A stretch of DNA of 64,000 nt, taken from Burhinus oedicnemus (lineage: Eukaryota > Chordata > Aves > Charadriiformes > Burhinidae). Under the pieces are notes generated by a model. That model was not told the origin of the DNA, ran no database searches, and saw nothing but the letters and a program-made list of their open reading frames with translations. How positions within the stretch are numbered: the first letter of the stretch is position 1; every line of letters begins with the position of its first letter. Location of the stretch: assembly GCA_008921705.1 (NCBI GenBank), contig VFFE01007767.1, positions 1,440,278-1,504,277 of the forward strand. The letters are read 5' to 3'. Of the stretch, positions 35,801 to 48,602 are shown piece after piece. Made by a program: the position numbers and the translations under genes.

Positions 35801-38800
35801 TTTAGCCATTCTTGTACATGTCAAACAGGTCAGCTCTTTTCACTAATTGGCAGGCAGAATCTATTTTTTGGGATCGTTATCTGACTACCAAAGAATAGTG
35901 TGAAGATACCATTAAAAAAAAAACCCACAAGAAAAGATTATTCCGTGTCATTTATTGCTTGCATAACTATGCAGACACACATACGCAAACATACCAGCCA
36001 GAAAGAAGAAGGACTGTTGCAGGAAAGAGCTGACAAAAAGGGAAATGAAGGACAGACAAGTAAATAATATAATGAAGCAGGAGGGAGGAAGCAGCGGGTG
36101 TTTTCTTTCCTCTTCTGCATGCTCTTTGTGACAAGAAAATGACTTTGGAGGTTTAGGCATTAGATTAGCTATTTAAAAAGGAATAGCAGAGAAAGCATGA
36201 ATGAGACTGAAACAAGCATTACCTTATAAATGAAATCAAATAGCTTCTGTTGGGACAGCAGGTCTCACGAAGCATGCCATCAAAGTGACCTACTCTGTCA
36301 GATAGCAAGTCAAGTTTCCGCTTTCGCTCAGAGCAAAGAAACAATTTGTATGACTTATCAGGTCAGTATTTTATTAATTTGCTTTCTCATCCATTACTGG
36401 GATATTTTCTATCAGTTACCAGGTTCCTCTTGGCTCTGTTCTTCATCATGTTCACTGGCAGAAAGTAGTATTAGCTTGAAACAAATGTCTCAAGGAGAAA
36501 GATGTATTTCTCTAGGCATTTCAGTAAGTCTGAAATATTGTTGCTTCTAACAGTCTCTGCGGAAAAGTAGGGAAAAAAGCCAAGTCTGAGTATCTTTTGC
36601 ATGAGGAACTGTTTAAAAATACATGTAATCTTTTGTATATTAATTTGGTTTCTATGAAGAAAATAGTATTTGCATGTCAGAGAGCATAGGGTATGGTAAA
36701 GGAATGGTCCATGCTGTGGTTAGCCCTAGCAAGCTGCAGAGGGAAATGCAATCCCTTCTCTTCCATGCACGGAAAGCTACACTGGTCAGCTCTTCATTAC
36801 ATTTTAGGAGTATCATAGACATCATTCCCAAGGCACTGTGCCCTGACAGTACCTGCTGTCTAGCTTTAGAGTATCTCAGCTGGTACACAAGGAAATTATA
36901 TACTAAATTCTTAATGTTCTTCCAACTACCGCACCACTTGTTAGGTAATAATAGTAGTAATACTTAAATAGTAATTATGAATATAGTAATATTAAAAATT
37001 GAAAAGAGGAAAAAAAAAATTACAAAAGCAGTTATAGGAGAAAGTAAGTAATTTTTCTGTACTGCAGCCCTGAGATTATTCCCATTTAAGTGTTTTAAGA
37101 ACCATGCTTTAACAATTTTAGGCAACCGTCTAAAAAAGTGGATAGATACATTAAAGTAGGATCAATATAGGATATATGTGAAAACTTAAAGCCACATAAA
37201 TAACATGAACATAAGGGATTAAGGTTCATGGCTGAACCAGTTAAAAGCTTCAGTTTCTAAAAGCTCCACCGCTGTCCTGCAGAGTTTCATAACTGATTTC
37301 CACAGGAGTGGGAAATTTTGGGTTTCATCTTGAAAATTGTGCATAAATATGCAGACAGATTTTCCATGATTTCCAGGTGAAATTTGTCAAATTTAAAAGT
37401 AGTGATCAGTCTCAGAACTCAGCCTCCAATCTGAGGATTTTTCTTTTTGTTCCCCACTTATCTCTGGCACTGAAGGTTCAGCAGCATAAATGATACCCTC
37501 ACTCACTTCACCTGGTAAACTGACCGGGTTGGACCTTGGTAAAGAGTTCTGGTCACACAAAAAGTCCTTTCAGAAAGATGAGCTCTGCGCTGCGTGTAGG
37601 AGTGAAGTGCTGTAACGATATTTTAGCCACTTTAGTAAAGTCATCGCACCAAATGTACACAAAGGAGGGAACTAGGAGTTGGAAAGTGTCATTGATGATA
37701 CATTTATCACCAGAGTAGAAGTGCTCTTAAAAAACATTCAGATAAAAAGAACTACCTGAAAAATAGCTATCCTATGGTAAAACTACTTCAAGCTAGTACC
37801 TAGAGAGAAGAAAATGTGAAAAACAGTATCCGAGGACTGTTTTCTTTTGATTTTTTCACTCAGGAGAACAACTCTAATTGAGGAGAATTTTGCGCAAAGA
37901 TGCATGAGACCCTTTGGGTGACTTGGGATCTACTTACGCTGGCCCCAGTAAAAACATCTTTGCCTTGGAAATGAAAATAGGTGGTGTAAAGGAAAGGCTG
38001 TAGCCCAAAAGGCAGTGAACACTGGAACCAGTATGGAGTCAGGTACAGCCGGACCTCAGTGCACAGCAGATGACCGCACCATGGGAAACTGCTGCCATGG
38101 GAAGAGGGAGCAAGCCACAGGCAGCCTTACTGTCTGAAATTAAATGAAACCATGCACCTCCCACCTCTAAGGCTAGAAACAACGGGTTTGGGCATTCTTA
38201 GCTTCCCGATAGGGAGAAATTTCCAATATTGTGGCCCTTTCCAAAATGGACATTTTTGCCTCCCAGGCCTCGTTCTGCTGAGAGAAACCTGAAGTTTTAG
38301 TTGACAGGAAATGTTTGTCCTCTGCTAGGCAGAACCTGTTATTTTAAGAAAAGTTTTATAAAGTATCCCAAAGGAAGTTACTAGTATTATTTGACATTTA
38401 TATATCATGTTAGTTTTTTAAAGCATGGAACAAATTATAGTTGACTTGTTAATTAACTGATTTTCAGCAGATGGGGAAAAGCAGACATTGAGAGGTTAGA
38501 ATAAATTGGCCGTACAAGTTAATGGCAGTCAGGAACATGAATCAGTATCTTCTGGCAAACAGGGCAGAAGTCTTTGCCAACTGTGCCACTGTGACAATAT
38601 GGATCGTGTGCTCGCTCTCTCCATGGTTGCCTCCTGCCAAGAGGTGCTGCGTTATGCCTGCCAGGAGGGTCCTCGTCCTGGCTCGTGGTATGGTCTGGCC
38701 ATAGTCACTGCCCTACCCTGGCCCTTTTTACTCAGTGAAGGACTCCGTTTTTCACATACAAAAAGCCTTAACTGTTGACTTCTTAAGGCTTAAGTTCAAG

Positions 38801-39068
38801 CTTCTTTCTTCACATCATTGGCAAAAGCCTTGCAGACCTGATCCACAGCAATTAGGTTTACTAATGCATTTTAATCCTCAACGCTTTTAGTCGCTTTCTA
38901 AAAAGCCATCTAGCTTATGAGATGATTTACCTGATTCAAATTATTAATTTTTTGAGATCTCTGAATTTCAGCCAAGGTATTTCAGGTATGATGGATGGCT
39001 GTTCAGTATAACCATCTTAAACAGTTTATAATCTATGACTTGGTCTGCCATCACTTTGTTAAAAACTG
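32841..39068. other. Intergenic, AT-rich, nothing recognised
   Basis: About 6.2 kb without a recognisable gene, RNA or CR1 copy. Chance open frames of 60-106 codons have no domain resemblance. No CpG island is present that would mark another promoter. Confidence 0.6.
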
Positions 39069-39789
39069 CCAAGGCTGGGGAATGAAGGAATTGAGAGCAG
39101 CCCTGCGGAGAAGGACTTGGGGGTACTGGTGGATGAGCAGCTCAACATGAGCTGGCAATGTGTGCTCACAGCCCAGAAAGCCAACTGCATCCTCAACTGC
39201 ATCAAAAGAAGGGTGGCCGGCAGGTCGAGGGAGGCGATTCTGCCCTTCTACTCTGCTCTGGTGAGATCCCACCTGCAGTACTGCGTCCAGCTCTGGGGCC
39301 TCCAACATAGGAAGGACATGGACCTGTTGGAGCGAGCCCAGAGGAGGGCCACGAAGATGATCAGAGGGCTGGAGTACCTCTCCAATGAAGACAGGCTGAG
39401 AGAGTTGGGGTTGTTCAGCCTGGAGAAGAGAAGGCTCCAGGGAAGCCTTTCAGTACTTAAAGGGGGTTTATAAGAAAGGTGAGGACAGACTTTTTAGCAG
39501 AGCCTATTGCAGTAGGACAAGGGGTAATGGCTTTAAACTGAAAGAGGGAAGATTTAGACTAGATAGAAGGAAGAAATTTTTTACAATGAGGGTGGTGAAA
39601 CACTGGAACAGATTGCCCAGAGAGGTGGTAGATGCCCCATCCCTGGAAACATTCAAGGTCAGGTTGGACGGGGCTCTGAGCAACCTGATCTAGTTGAAAA
39701 TGTCCCTGCTCATTGCAGGGGGTTCGGACTACATGACCTTTAAAGGTCCCTTCCAACCCAAACTATCCTATGATTGTATGATTCTATAA
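39069..39789 (+). mobile_element. CR1 LINE 3' end (~720 bp)
   Basis: The plus strand encodes the CR1 ORF2 C terminus: an open frame at 39117-39473 with [53 protein letters not shown] and [12 protein letters not shown] frameshift follows, then the KFFTMR-type segment near 39570 in another frame. The tail has GACTACATGACCTTTAAAGG and ends in a short-repeat 3' terminus (TATGATTGTATGATTCTATA). It is 5' truncated, starting at GGCTGGGGAATG. Confidence 0.95.
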
Positions 39790-40384
39790 GTCTTCCCCTT
39801 TCAGAGTGGAATCAGACAATCCATTTTGCATGTCTCTCTGGGTAACACACAACCTTTAAAGACAGTTTAAAAAAACTGCCTCTCTGATGCACTCCCCTTC
39901 TCTGTAGAGCAGGATCACTTCATTGACATCTGTGGATGCCAATGTCAGCACTTACCCTCCCTATTAGGAGGGATGTTGTTTTGCAAGGTCAGCCCTTTGG
40001 GCTTGATTTCTGCTCAACCAGCAGCAGGGCTAATTGTACCAACAGGAGCAATTGCTGGTGGGAGAGAAGGACTTGATTTAGAGTTCCTGAGCATCGATAT
40101 CTGGATTAAAATCTAGTTCCTTGGAAACAGTTTCTCTGAACTGAAATTGGAATACTCAGTTGTCAGTACTTTTCCATGTGAGGGGAAACCCAAATTCTGC
40201 GAGTCCCAAATCTGCACTATTTTTGCAGGCATTCACATAATTTCTCTTAAGACTACTTGGCCTTACTCATTCCTTTCAGGGAAGCAACATACCACGTATC
40301 AGTCAGCTTCACATGAGTTTACTTTACCCCTAGAAAGCTTAACATGAAAATAACAATTTTATTCTTTACACAGTTACAAAAGAA
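39790..40384. other. Intergenic, nothing recognised
   Basis: About 600 bp of mixed-composition DNA between two CR1 fragments. No gene or repeat is assigned. Confidence 0.55.
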
Positions 40385-40519
40385 GAGCCTCCTTGGAAAT
40401 ATTCAGAAGCCTTCTGGACATGTTTCTGGGCAGCTGGCTCTAAGTGGCCCTGCTTGAGCAGAGAGGTTGGACCAGATGACCTCCAACCCCTTCCAACTTC
40501 AACTGTTCTGTGATTCTGT
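40385..40519 (+). mobile_element. CR1 LINE 3' tail, different subfamily
   Basis: Plus-strand tail of a CR1 with TTGGAAATATTCAGAAGCC, the CCCTGCTTGAGCAGAGAGG stem, GACCAGATGACCTCCAA and a terminal GTTCTGTGATTCTGT. The GCTTGAGCAG stem and ATGACCTCC spacing differ from the 39 kb and 44 kb copies (CCATGGCAGG-type or similar), so this is a separate subfamily. Confidence 0.92.
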
Positions 40520-43500
40520 AACTGCAAGTATAAAACATGTCACTACCAATTTTTTGTCTTAACTTTCCCTTATGCTGCAGTTACATCACAATTTAGCAAC
40601 TCTTCACCCTTCACCCCTACCCGCCTGTCCCCCTTTCCCTCTCTTGTACTACCACTGGTACATGTCTCAACCTGGGGTCATCCAGTTCAAGAGGACATTT
40701 TTTCTGTTCGTTTAAATCCATGAACTGGTATGCTGTGGATCAGATGAGCACCAACACCAGCATAAGAGAGAGGAGAGGTGGTGGGCAGGGTTAATTTATC
40801 TGGGAATCACAGCCTTAGGCGTGCTCTGAGGTGTCTTTCAGCCACAGTAGCCAGGAGCCAACTCATCAGCCCTATGCCTCTAAAATGCCGTCTTTAGGAA
40901 TGGGTTCCCTTTCAGTAAACCTATATTCAACTTGGAGGTTTTCCAGTTGCTACTGGATATACAGAGAGCATCAACAAAGGTTTTAAGAACCCTCTGTTTC
41001 TCTAGGAACACTGTATTTCTCTATCTCCTGATCTCTCTCATTATACTATGATTAAAGGTATGGATTAATTGCTCAGCATCTGTGAGAATGAAATGTAACA
41101 ATCTGAAATTTGCTTGATACTGCCCCTCCTGTGAAGTGTAGAGTTCTGTTTCTTCTCCTGTTTTGCCTTAGAATTTAAATTTAGATATATTTCACTGTAA
41201 TTTCACTGATTTTGAGAGTCACATATCATAAAAATGATAACTGTGTGGAAATTTCAGCTGCCTTTTGGGATTACAGGCATCTTACATGTATCACACATGC
41301 CATGATAATACCACAGTTTTAGTTTCAGAGGCCAGTGCGTCACATTGCCTCCATGTCCCATTTGTACATTCAGAGGCTTGAATGCATCCCTCCCTTGCAA
41401 AGGGCCAAATTGAGACACCTCATTCTCCAAATATTGCTATTAAATTCCAAAAGTGCTAATGGCTAAATAAAGTACAACTCAATATTACTAAATGAATGAG
41501 AATTTATCCTCCACCTCTTGCGATATAGGAACCTGCTACAGTGCTGGCTACAAAGATGTCAAAAGAAAAGATACTCAAAAAATCCTGAGAACCGTACTGG
41601 TACAGAACTGATCAGAATCCCCCGTAGCCACAACAAAACAAAGTAGCTTTTTCATGTCTTATTTTGAAGAAATGGTAAAGAGAACCACAAAGACTCCCTC
41701 TCCCACCACACACACAATAATATTATGCTTTACCCTTTCAGAAGGTTTTGCAAAAAACCAGGGAATGATTCAGTACTACCTGCCATACCCGCAGTGTATA
41801 TATTGCTATTGACACGGCAGCTTACAGAGCAGATATTCAGATACGCAGTGGCACTGAGGAGTTACTCATATGCTAACTGTGTTTTTCACTTCGTATTATC
41901 CTGCGTGCCGCTGTCTAGCACTTAAATCATACTTCATCCTTTTGCTCTGTTCAAGTCTGACCGCAGGTTTTAAATGGAAAAATATATTAAGAGAGTCATA
42001 ATCATAATGCTCCCTCTGGTTCCATTAGCTTCTGAAGAACTGCATTTCATACATTATATGTGACCCAATTAAAAGGCCCAAGTTTTTTGTCTGTGTTTCC
42101 TGGCTTACAGAGGCTGGGTATAATTATTTCTTCTGGAGTATTGCATTATTCTGTAATTTGCACAATGGTCCTTCCAATGTGCCAGCAGAATCAAAAACTC
42201 CACCACTTTACAGTCAAGTGCAGTGCTGCTGCTCTGCTTGTTTCAGTGTGGGTAGACAATTAGGTAATTAGGGTGGAATTAATCCCCACATCCCCAAATT
42301 AGGGGTTGTATTAATATATAAAAAGAAACACTGAGTTTGGAACATAAACATATTGATCTCATTTTGTCGAAAGTCACGAACATAATATTGTTACATATGA
42401 AGTAATTGTTTTTAAGTGTGCAACTTGAAATGTTGAAGAGGTTCTACATAAGATCTTCATACTGAGATTCATAAAACTGTTTCCTCTGCAGCCTTTGAAA
42501 GCAGAAGCCACCCTTCCTGTTCTGCTGTACATGGAAAAATAGGTACCACTGAGTCACAGCTGTCTCACTGGACAGAAACAATTTTTATTGTGACAGAAAG
42601 TACCTTCGTATGAAGCATGTTAGTAACGTCACCATTTCAGCTGTCAGCTGACATTCAGCTTGACATTTATAAGATTACTTCAATGACATTTCTGTAATTT
42701 GACTAATGAACCCGAATAATCAACTGATAGCTGAGATCAAACCCAGACACCTGAAGCACATCTTCAACTTACATTTATGTTACAAATTGCTATGAAAGCT
42801 TGAAGATTCTAAATAATTTTGTGGTCTGTTTAAATCTTGACTGGATAATTGATATCACAAAAGCAAAAATTATAAAGGAAAATTCATGTCAAATCACTGT
42901 AAAATTTGTGCACCTGGGCTCACCATTCACTTCTTACAGAATGGGGGTATTTTGTTCTTCACACCATGGGCGTTTTTTAATAGCTTATAATAAAGCTCAA
43001 TGATTTCTCTGCTCCCAGATTAAATTGTGCTTTCTTGAGATTGGATGAATTCAGTGAATTGCCATTTTCAAGAGAGTGGCTGAAATAAAAAGATAACTAT
43101 TATGAAATAGTTCCTTCCTTCCTTCCTTCCTTCCTTCCTTCCTTCCTTCCTTCCTTCCTTCCTTTCTTCCTTCCTATTTATGAGTTTGTAATTCTCTAAA
43201 AGCTTCACTTTTGTGCTTAGAATCACATTGTTTCTAAAATCTGTAGAATGGCAGAGAACAGGGAGATTTTCATCTCAGAAGAGTTTTTTTTCTACTCAGA
43301 AGAGTTGTCGTCTTCATCTGAACTAGTCATCTGGACTCATTTCTAAGCACTCAAGATCCAGTCATCACATCCTAGAGCAGGACAGGTGGACCATGCCCTG
43401 AAAGTGTCTGTTTCCTCTCAGCTGAATATAAAAGGAGGTTAGGATGACTTGGTCTGACAGAGACCTCTTGCTGTTGCCATCCAAAGTTAGGGGAGATGAA

Positions 43501-44261
43501 GCCCTCCCAAAGCCCCTATCTGTGCAGAAGCTATAGTAGGGCCACTGGAAACTGTCAGCTCGGGCTACGAAGAACAGCCTGCTTAGAAAAAACACACGGG
43601 CAAAGATTTGTTTCTGATGAGGCAACCTAGAAACAGTAACACTATCAGGCACCAGGCATTTGGTTCCTATTACAGGGAACAGTAAGGACAGGTCAATGCT
43701 ACAACCAAGAGAAACTAATTTCCTTACAGGAAGTGTACTGGCTGTCTTTTTAATTACTTCTGTTTCAAATGCTTTCACTTTATGACTTTGAAAATATGCA
43801 CTTTATTTTTATACTTCAGTGGGTGATCATGCGCCTATCTGGCAACTAGAGTGTTACCTGAGTGTGTTTTTTCAAGGGGGAAAAACCCCCAAACCTCACA
43901 GTATTTTGTTAAACTTAAAGATCAGTTGGTATTTTGGTTCATAGTGTCATTCTACAGAATAATCTATATCAGGACAGAATTTTTAGGGGATCACCCCCAA
44001 CCCAATTTGCATGACTATAATAGAATGCAGCTGCTTTTATGTAACCACCATCATTCTTCTTGTACCTAAGTTTGTCCCAAAGGTGCAGTAGGTGTCTCAA
44101 CCTACCAGATACACCCCGAGAGAAAGAAGTCCTTGAGTAAAGAGAAGAGGCTCAGAAGTCCTCATGACTTGGTATGTTGTTTATAGGGCTGAGTGGGATT
44201 TTCTGAATATAGTCTTTTGCCATGAAATATTTATTAGTCAAAAAAAGGAAAAAAAATTTTG
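40520..44261. other. Intergenic with a microsatellite, otherwise nothing recognised
   Basis: No gene is recognised in about 3.7 kb; the (TTCC)n tract at 43.1 kb is listed separately. A 137-codon minus-strand open frame (43365-43778) is one of the longer non-CR1 frames in the intergenic part. It has no recognisable domain or splice context and is not called. The 42635-42770 stretch is rich in CAGCTG E-boxes and TGACA motifs. Confidence 0.55.
43111..43174. repeat. (TTCC)n microsatellite
   Basis: About 16 copies of TTCC, with one TTTC interruption close to the 3' end. The strand-asymmetric pyrimidine tract is probably length-polymorphic. Confidence 0.97.
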
Positions 44262-45107
44262 CAGGAATTTTGCCATCCAGAGGGACCTGGACAGACTTGA
44301 GAGGTGGGCCTGTGCGAACCTCATGAAATTCAACAAGACCAAGTGCAAGGACCTGCATGTGGGTTGGGGCAATCCCAAGCACAAATACAGGCTGGACAGA
44401 GAATGGATTCAGAACAACCCTGAGGAGAAGGACTTGGGGGTGTTGGTTGATGAGAAGCTGCACACGAGCTGGCAATGGGCGCTTGCAGCCCAGAAAGCCA
44501 ACCACATCCTGGGCTGCATCAAAAGAAGCGTGGCCAGCAGGTCAAGGGAGGTGATTCTGCCCTTCTACTCTGCTCTGGTGAGATCCCACCTGGAGTACTG
44601 CGTCCAGCTCTGGAGTCCTCGGCACAAGAAGGACGTGGACCTGTTGGAGCGGGTCCAGAGGAGGGCCACAAAGATGATCAGAGGGCTGGAGCACCTCTCC
44701 AATGAAGACAGGCTGAGAGAGTTGGGATTGTTCGGCCTGGAGAAGAGGAGGCTCAGGGGAGACCTTATAGTGGCCTTCCAGTACTTAAAGGGGGCCTAAA
44801 TGAAAGCTGGAGAGGGACTTTTTACAAGGGCGTGTAGTGATAGGACGAAGGGTAATGGCTTCAAACTGGAAGAGGGTAGATTTAGATTAGATCTCAGGAA
44901 GAAATTTTTCACTCTGAGAGTGATGAGGCACTGGAACAGGTTGCCCAGGGAAGGTGTGGATGCCCCATTCCTGGAAGTGTTCAAGGCCAGGCTGGATGGG
45001 GCTTTGAGCAACCTGGTCTAGTGGGAGGGGTCCCTGCCCATGGCAGGGGGTTGGAACTAGATGATCTTTAAGGTCCCTTCCAACCTGAACCATTCTATGA
45101 TATGATA
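44262..45107 (+). mobile_element. CR1 LINE 3' end, best-preserved copy
   Basis: Plus-strand CR1, about 850 bp. One frame reads through the ORF2 C terminus from [20 protein letters not shown] via [35 protein letters not shown] and [20 protein letters not shown] to RHWNRLPREGVDAP and a Leu-Val-stop at 45021. The only interruption is one in-frame TAA at 44797-44799. The tail has the CCATGGCAGGGGG loop, GAACTAGATGATCTTTAAGG and a CATTCTATGATATGA end. Truncation falls just upstream of the IQRDLDRLE motif, so the reverse-transcriptase core is absent and it cannot move by itself. Confidence 0.96.
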
Positions 45108-48100
45108 ATATTTGTACCACTTTGGACAAGAATGAAATGTCTGAGCAAAACCACCTGGCCTTCTCCCAAGAAGCCCAAAGCCTACTAGTCAGAGCTCTCT
45201 GGTATGCTCTAGGAAACTAAAGTCCAAATCTGCACTCTTCCCACTGCTGACCAACACCTGTGTTGGAGTCACACCTCTCTTGTGATTGCTGCGTCATCTG
45301 GTCTAATGGCTATTCAGGAAAGGATCTCTCATTCTCTCCTGTTGTGGTCATTCCATTCTATATAAATAGTTAGTCATTGAAATAGAAACTTGAGCCTTGA
45401 CTCCCACATCTCAGGTGAACCCTGTAGCAGTCAGGGTAGAGCCAGTCGCTGCCCCAATGAATGTTTCACTTATACAAGGTGGAACTCCTCCGACAGAAGA
45501 AGAAGAGAACAAAAGAACAAGAGAGAGACTGAAAGGCTGGTCATTAATTGAATACTATCCATCCTGGGACCAGAAAAATAAAGTCTTTTAATGAAGAATA
45601 TAATATGTAATAATGAAATTAAAGACTGACCACAAGGAATATATACAGAGGAGGAAGAGGGCAGGGTAGATTCAGTTTAATCCTAGCTTTGAAAGATTGG
45701 CAATGTAAATTCCAGAGAATTTTGATTGTAAATTTTTAATGCCACAAGTTTAGAAAAGTAATCTGAAAAGACAGAAAACTCACCAGCTTCTTAGTGAAAC
45801 CCACAACAGACCAGTTGAGGGTGATTAAATTTAGATCTACTCCAAAGACACCTGCCATTTAAGTTAGTGAGTAATCTGTAGTTGTAAATTTGTCTCTGCA
45901 TGGACTGGCAGCAGAGTGGAATAAGACGGGGGACACACCTTTGTATGGGTGTTGTTCATTTTTGTTGGCAGTGACAAGAGCAGACTTAAAAATCTTATAT
46001 TCTTTTCCAGTCTCTGAAAACGAAGTGTCATTTAATTGGAATGGCTTCTTCTTCCTATTGCTCCCACTCCTGGACTCTTTTCTGCTGTCCCTTCAGTCTG
46101 TTCTTACCCAGTCCTCTTCTCCACTTCTCATTGCCCATCACCATCTCATAGTCCTCTACAAGTCACTGCTCTACAGGCTTCTGAGACTCTTAGCCCAGTA
46201 AATCTCCATGTTATTGGTTTAGACTGCCAGTTTCCCATTTGCCTGTTATGTGCTTTTTTTGTCCGTGCCTTCCTGTTCCACTGTGCTTTTCTGGCTCATT
46301 ATTTGTCCACTGATGGGACAGATGCCTGGGAATCCATATAAGCACAGGGCAAGCTTGCAGTCAACCTACAAGTTTCCCAGTAAAATACTCTCAGCTCTCA
46401 GTACTTCTTAGCCTAGAATTCCATGTGTCTTGTTATTTATTGGGTATCAATGGATTTCACATAGGACAGGATGAGCTTCAAGCACAGCCTCACCTCTTCC
46501 AAAGTGTAGATCATCATAAAGAAAGTTCAGCTTTGTCCCTGTGTCCTCAGGTTGGATAGAAGATGCTCACTTATTTTATGGAGGTAGCTCTTGTGACGTC
46601 TTGGCAATCCTGAGAGATGTCAGACACCTGAGCACACTAGGGAAGGTAGAATCTTCACATTTTTTAGTTTCAAAATGCAAATCTCTCTACTGAGTATGAG
46701 CAATCTGTGATGTTCCAAGAATTTACAAGTCTTACAAGAAGGAAAAATTGACTGGCTGAATCTTTTTTTCTGTGCAAGATGGACAATTCCAGCCCAAACT
46801 GCTGGAGATGTGCAAGGCTACCTAACTGAGGAAGAAAAATCTATAATGGAAAGTATCAGCTGACCCTGATACCTGTGCTTCTCTCTGCCCTGCCTCACAA
46901 TCATCTGCTGACCTATAGGGCACAACATTTGTAGAACAATGAATGAAATATCTCTATGTTCTCATAAACTAGATATTTGAAATGTTTTATACCTGTTTGC
47001 TATAGACAAAACCAACATTGTACCACCATACCAGGAACGCAGATTACTCTACTCCCTTCTCTTGACACAGTAAGTGTTGGATGCACATAACAGCTTGACT
47101 TTCTCCTGCCACCCCCTGTGATCTCTCTTCTTTCTGCTCTAGTCACTCAAAGCTCAGGAATGATGCAAGTCCCTTTCACTGGGGACTTAAGGCTCTTGCA
47201 CCAAGCTCCATCCTTCAGCTTGTGATGTAGTAGGCACACTTGAGTCTTCGATCTGGTCATAGCAGCTTTGCATCCCGGCCACTTCAGTTGATGTTTCACG
47301 GATGGGCGGCTATGCCTAACTCTGTGTTCCTACAAAGCATCAGCTTCAGCAGATCTAGTAGCCCTCACTACTGTTACCCCGCTCTGCATCAGGAGGCACT
47401 TCATGTACTGGCAGTCTAGACCATTAGGGCCTTCTAGACCATTTATTAGAAATGTAGACACAGACAGGGTATGCTGGTGTTTATGCTGATGTCATGAAGC
47501 AGCATAATATATTAATCCTGAAAAAAATGTTACAGCTAATAACTGATACATTTTCGGGGGGGAAAAATTTTCAGTAATGGTTTTCATCACAAATTTTGCA
47601 AGTCTATTCTCCCAGCTTTCTGAAGAGTTTTTTCTAACGTTCTCATCCCTCACATCCCTGCAATAGCTCAGTTAATCTTTTTGTAAAGCCTTACAATTTC
47701 AAGCAAAGTCTGTTTCCACAAGTATAGCTCGTATTACTGTTTATTGCAACCTGCGTATCAAAGCCATACAGCTCACAGAATACTGTACTTGCTTTTAGCC
47801 CCCCTCCCATACGCACAATTGCACGTGAAGAAGCAGCAATTTAAGGGCACAATGGATTTTTGCCTTCTTCCACAGAAGCCTCTACAGCTAGCTTTAAACT
47901 GAAAGCTTTAAACTATGTATGACTTGTATAAATTAATCACTCTGGCAGTCTGTAGAATGTATGTTTCTTACAATGGAAAATCAAAATATATTAAATTACT
48001 AACAGTATGAAACACTGTTTGCAGTCCGTGGTCTGATAATATTGTATTTGGTTTAAAAAATAAATAAAACCACACCGAAGACTAAGCCAAATTCACCCTA

Positions 48101-48468
48101 TAGCTCAGTGGGTCTCAACTTCAGACTTACAATCAGTGGTGTTCTACCAAGGGAGAACATGGCCCACACCTTTAATTTTGTTTGATATTAGCAGTTAGCT
48201 AATATAATATTCCATATGAAAGGTTATCGCTTACATTAACACAAGTACATTGGGTAAAAAGAAAGAGAAATGGTGATGCAAGTAAGTTAGCAAAAGTTAG
48301 GAAAAATATGAAGCAGAACATTTGTTCTTCAGATTTGGACAGTGATGGCTTATCACATTTATGAATAATTCCTTACAGTTTTTTTATCACTTTCTGCCCC
48401 AGAAGCTAAATTAGTTTTACAACTATTAATTGAATTGTCTAACTTCACTACACACTGGGAGATAGAAA
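45108..48468. other. Intergenic, nothing recognised
   Basis: About 3.4 kb with no gene, RNA or CR1 copy that I can identify. A 64-codon frame at 45397-45591 has an acidic and basic stretch (EEEENKRTRERLKG) that looks exon-like at first sight, but no family is recognised and no paired donor is evident. Confidence 0.55.
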
Positions 48469-48602
48469 GGATTATTAACTCCACTTTACAGATAAGGAAA
48501 CTGAGACAGGGAGAGGAAACGATTAGCTGGAGGTCACATGGGGAATCAGAGAGATAAATCCCAGATCTCCCCATCCAATGCATTAAGCACTGAACATTGT
48601 TC
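48469..48602 (-). mobile_element. MIR SINE fragment
   Basis: The plus strand has ATTATTAACTCCACTTTACA-GATAAGGAAACTGAGACAGGG, then GGTCACATGGGGAATCAGAG, then a remnant near CCAATGCATTAAGCACTGAA. This is the reverse complement of the MIR core (CCTCAGTTTCCTCATCTGTAAAATGG), so the element is on the minus strand. MIRs are ancient tRNA-derived SINEs shared across amniotes; this one is well preserved. Confidence 0.88.

Noticed and set aside
43365..43778. 137-codon minus-strand open frame
   Set aside because: No domain recognised and no promoter or splice context. It could be a fragment of an unknown repeat or chance. A protein search would settle it.
45397..45591. Exon-like 64-codon frame with an EEEENKRTRERLKG segment
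   Set aside because: No family recognised, no CpG island or partner exon nearby, and no resemblance to ARMC3 armadillo repeats.
48106..48120. CAGTGGGTCTCAACT, resembling the terminal inverted repeat of Charlie-type hAT elements
   Set aside because: Only about 15 bases match and I found no partner inverted repeat or 8-bp target duplication.
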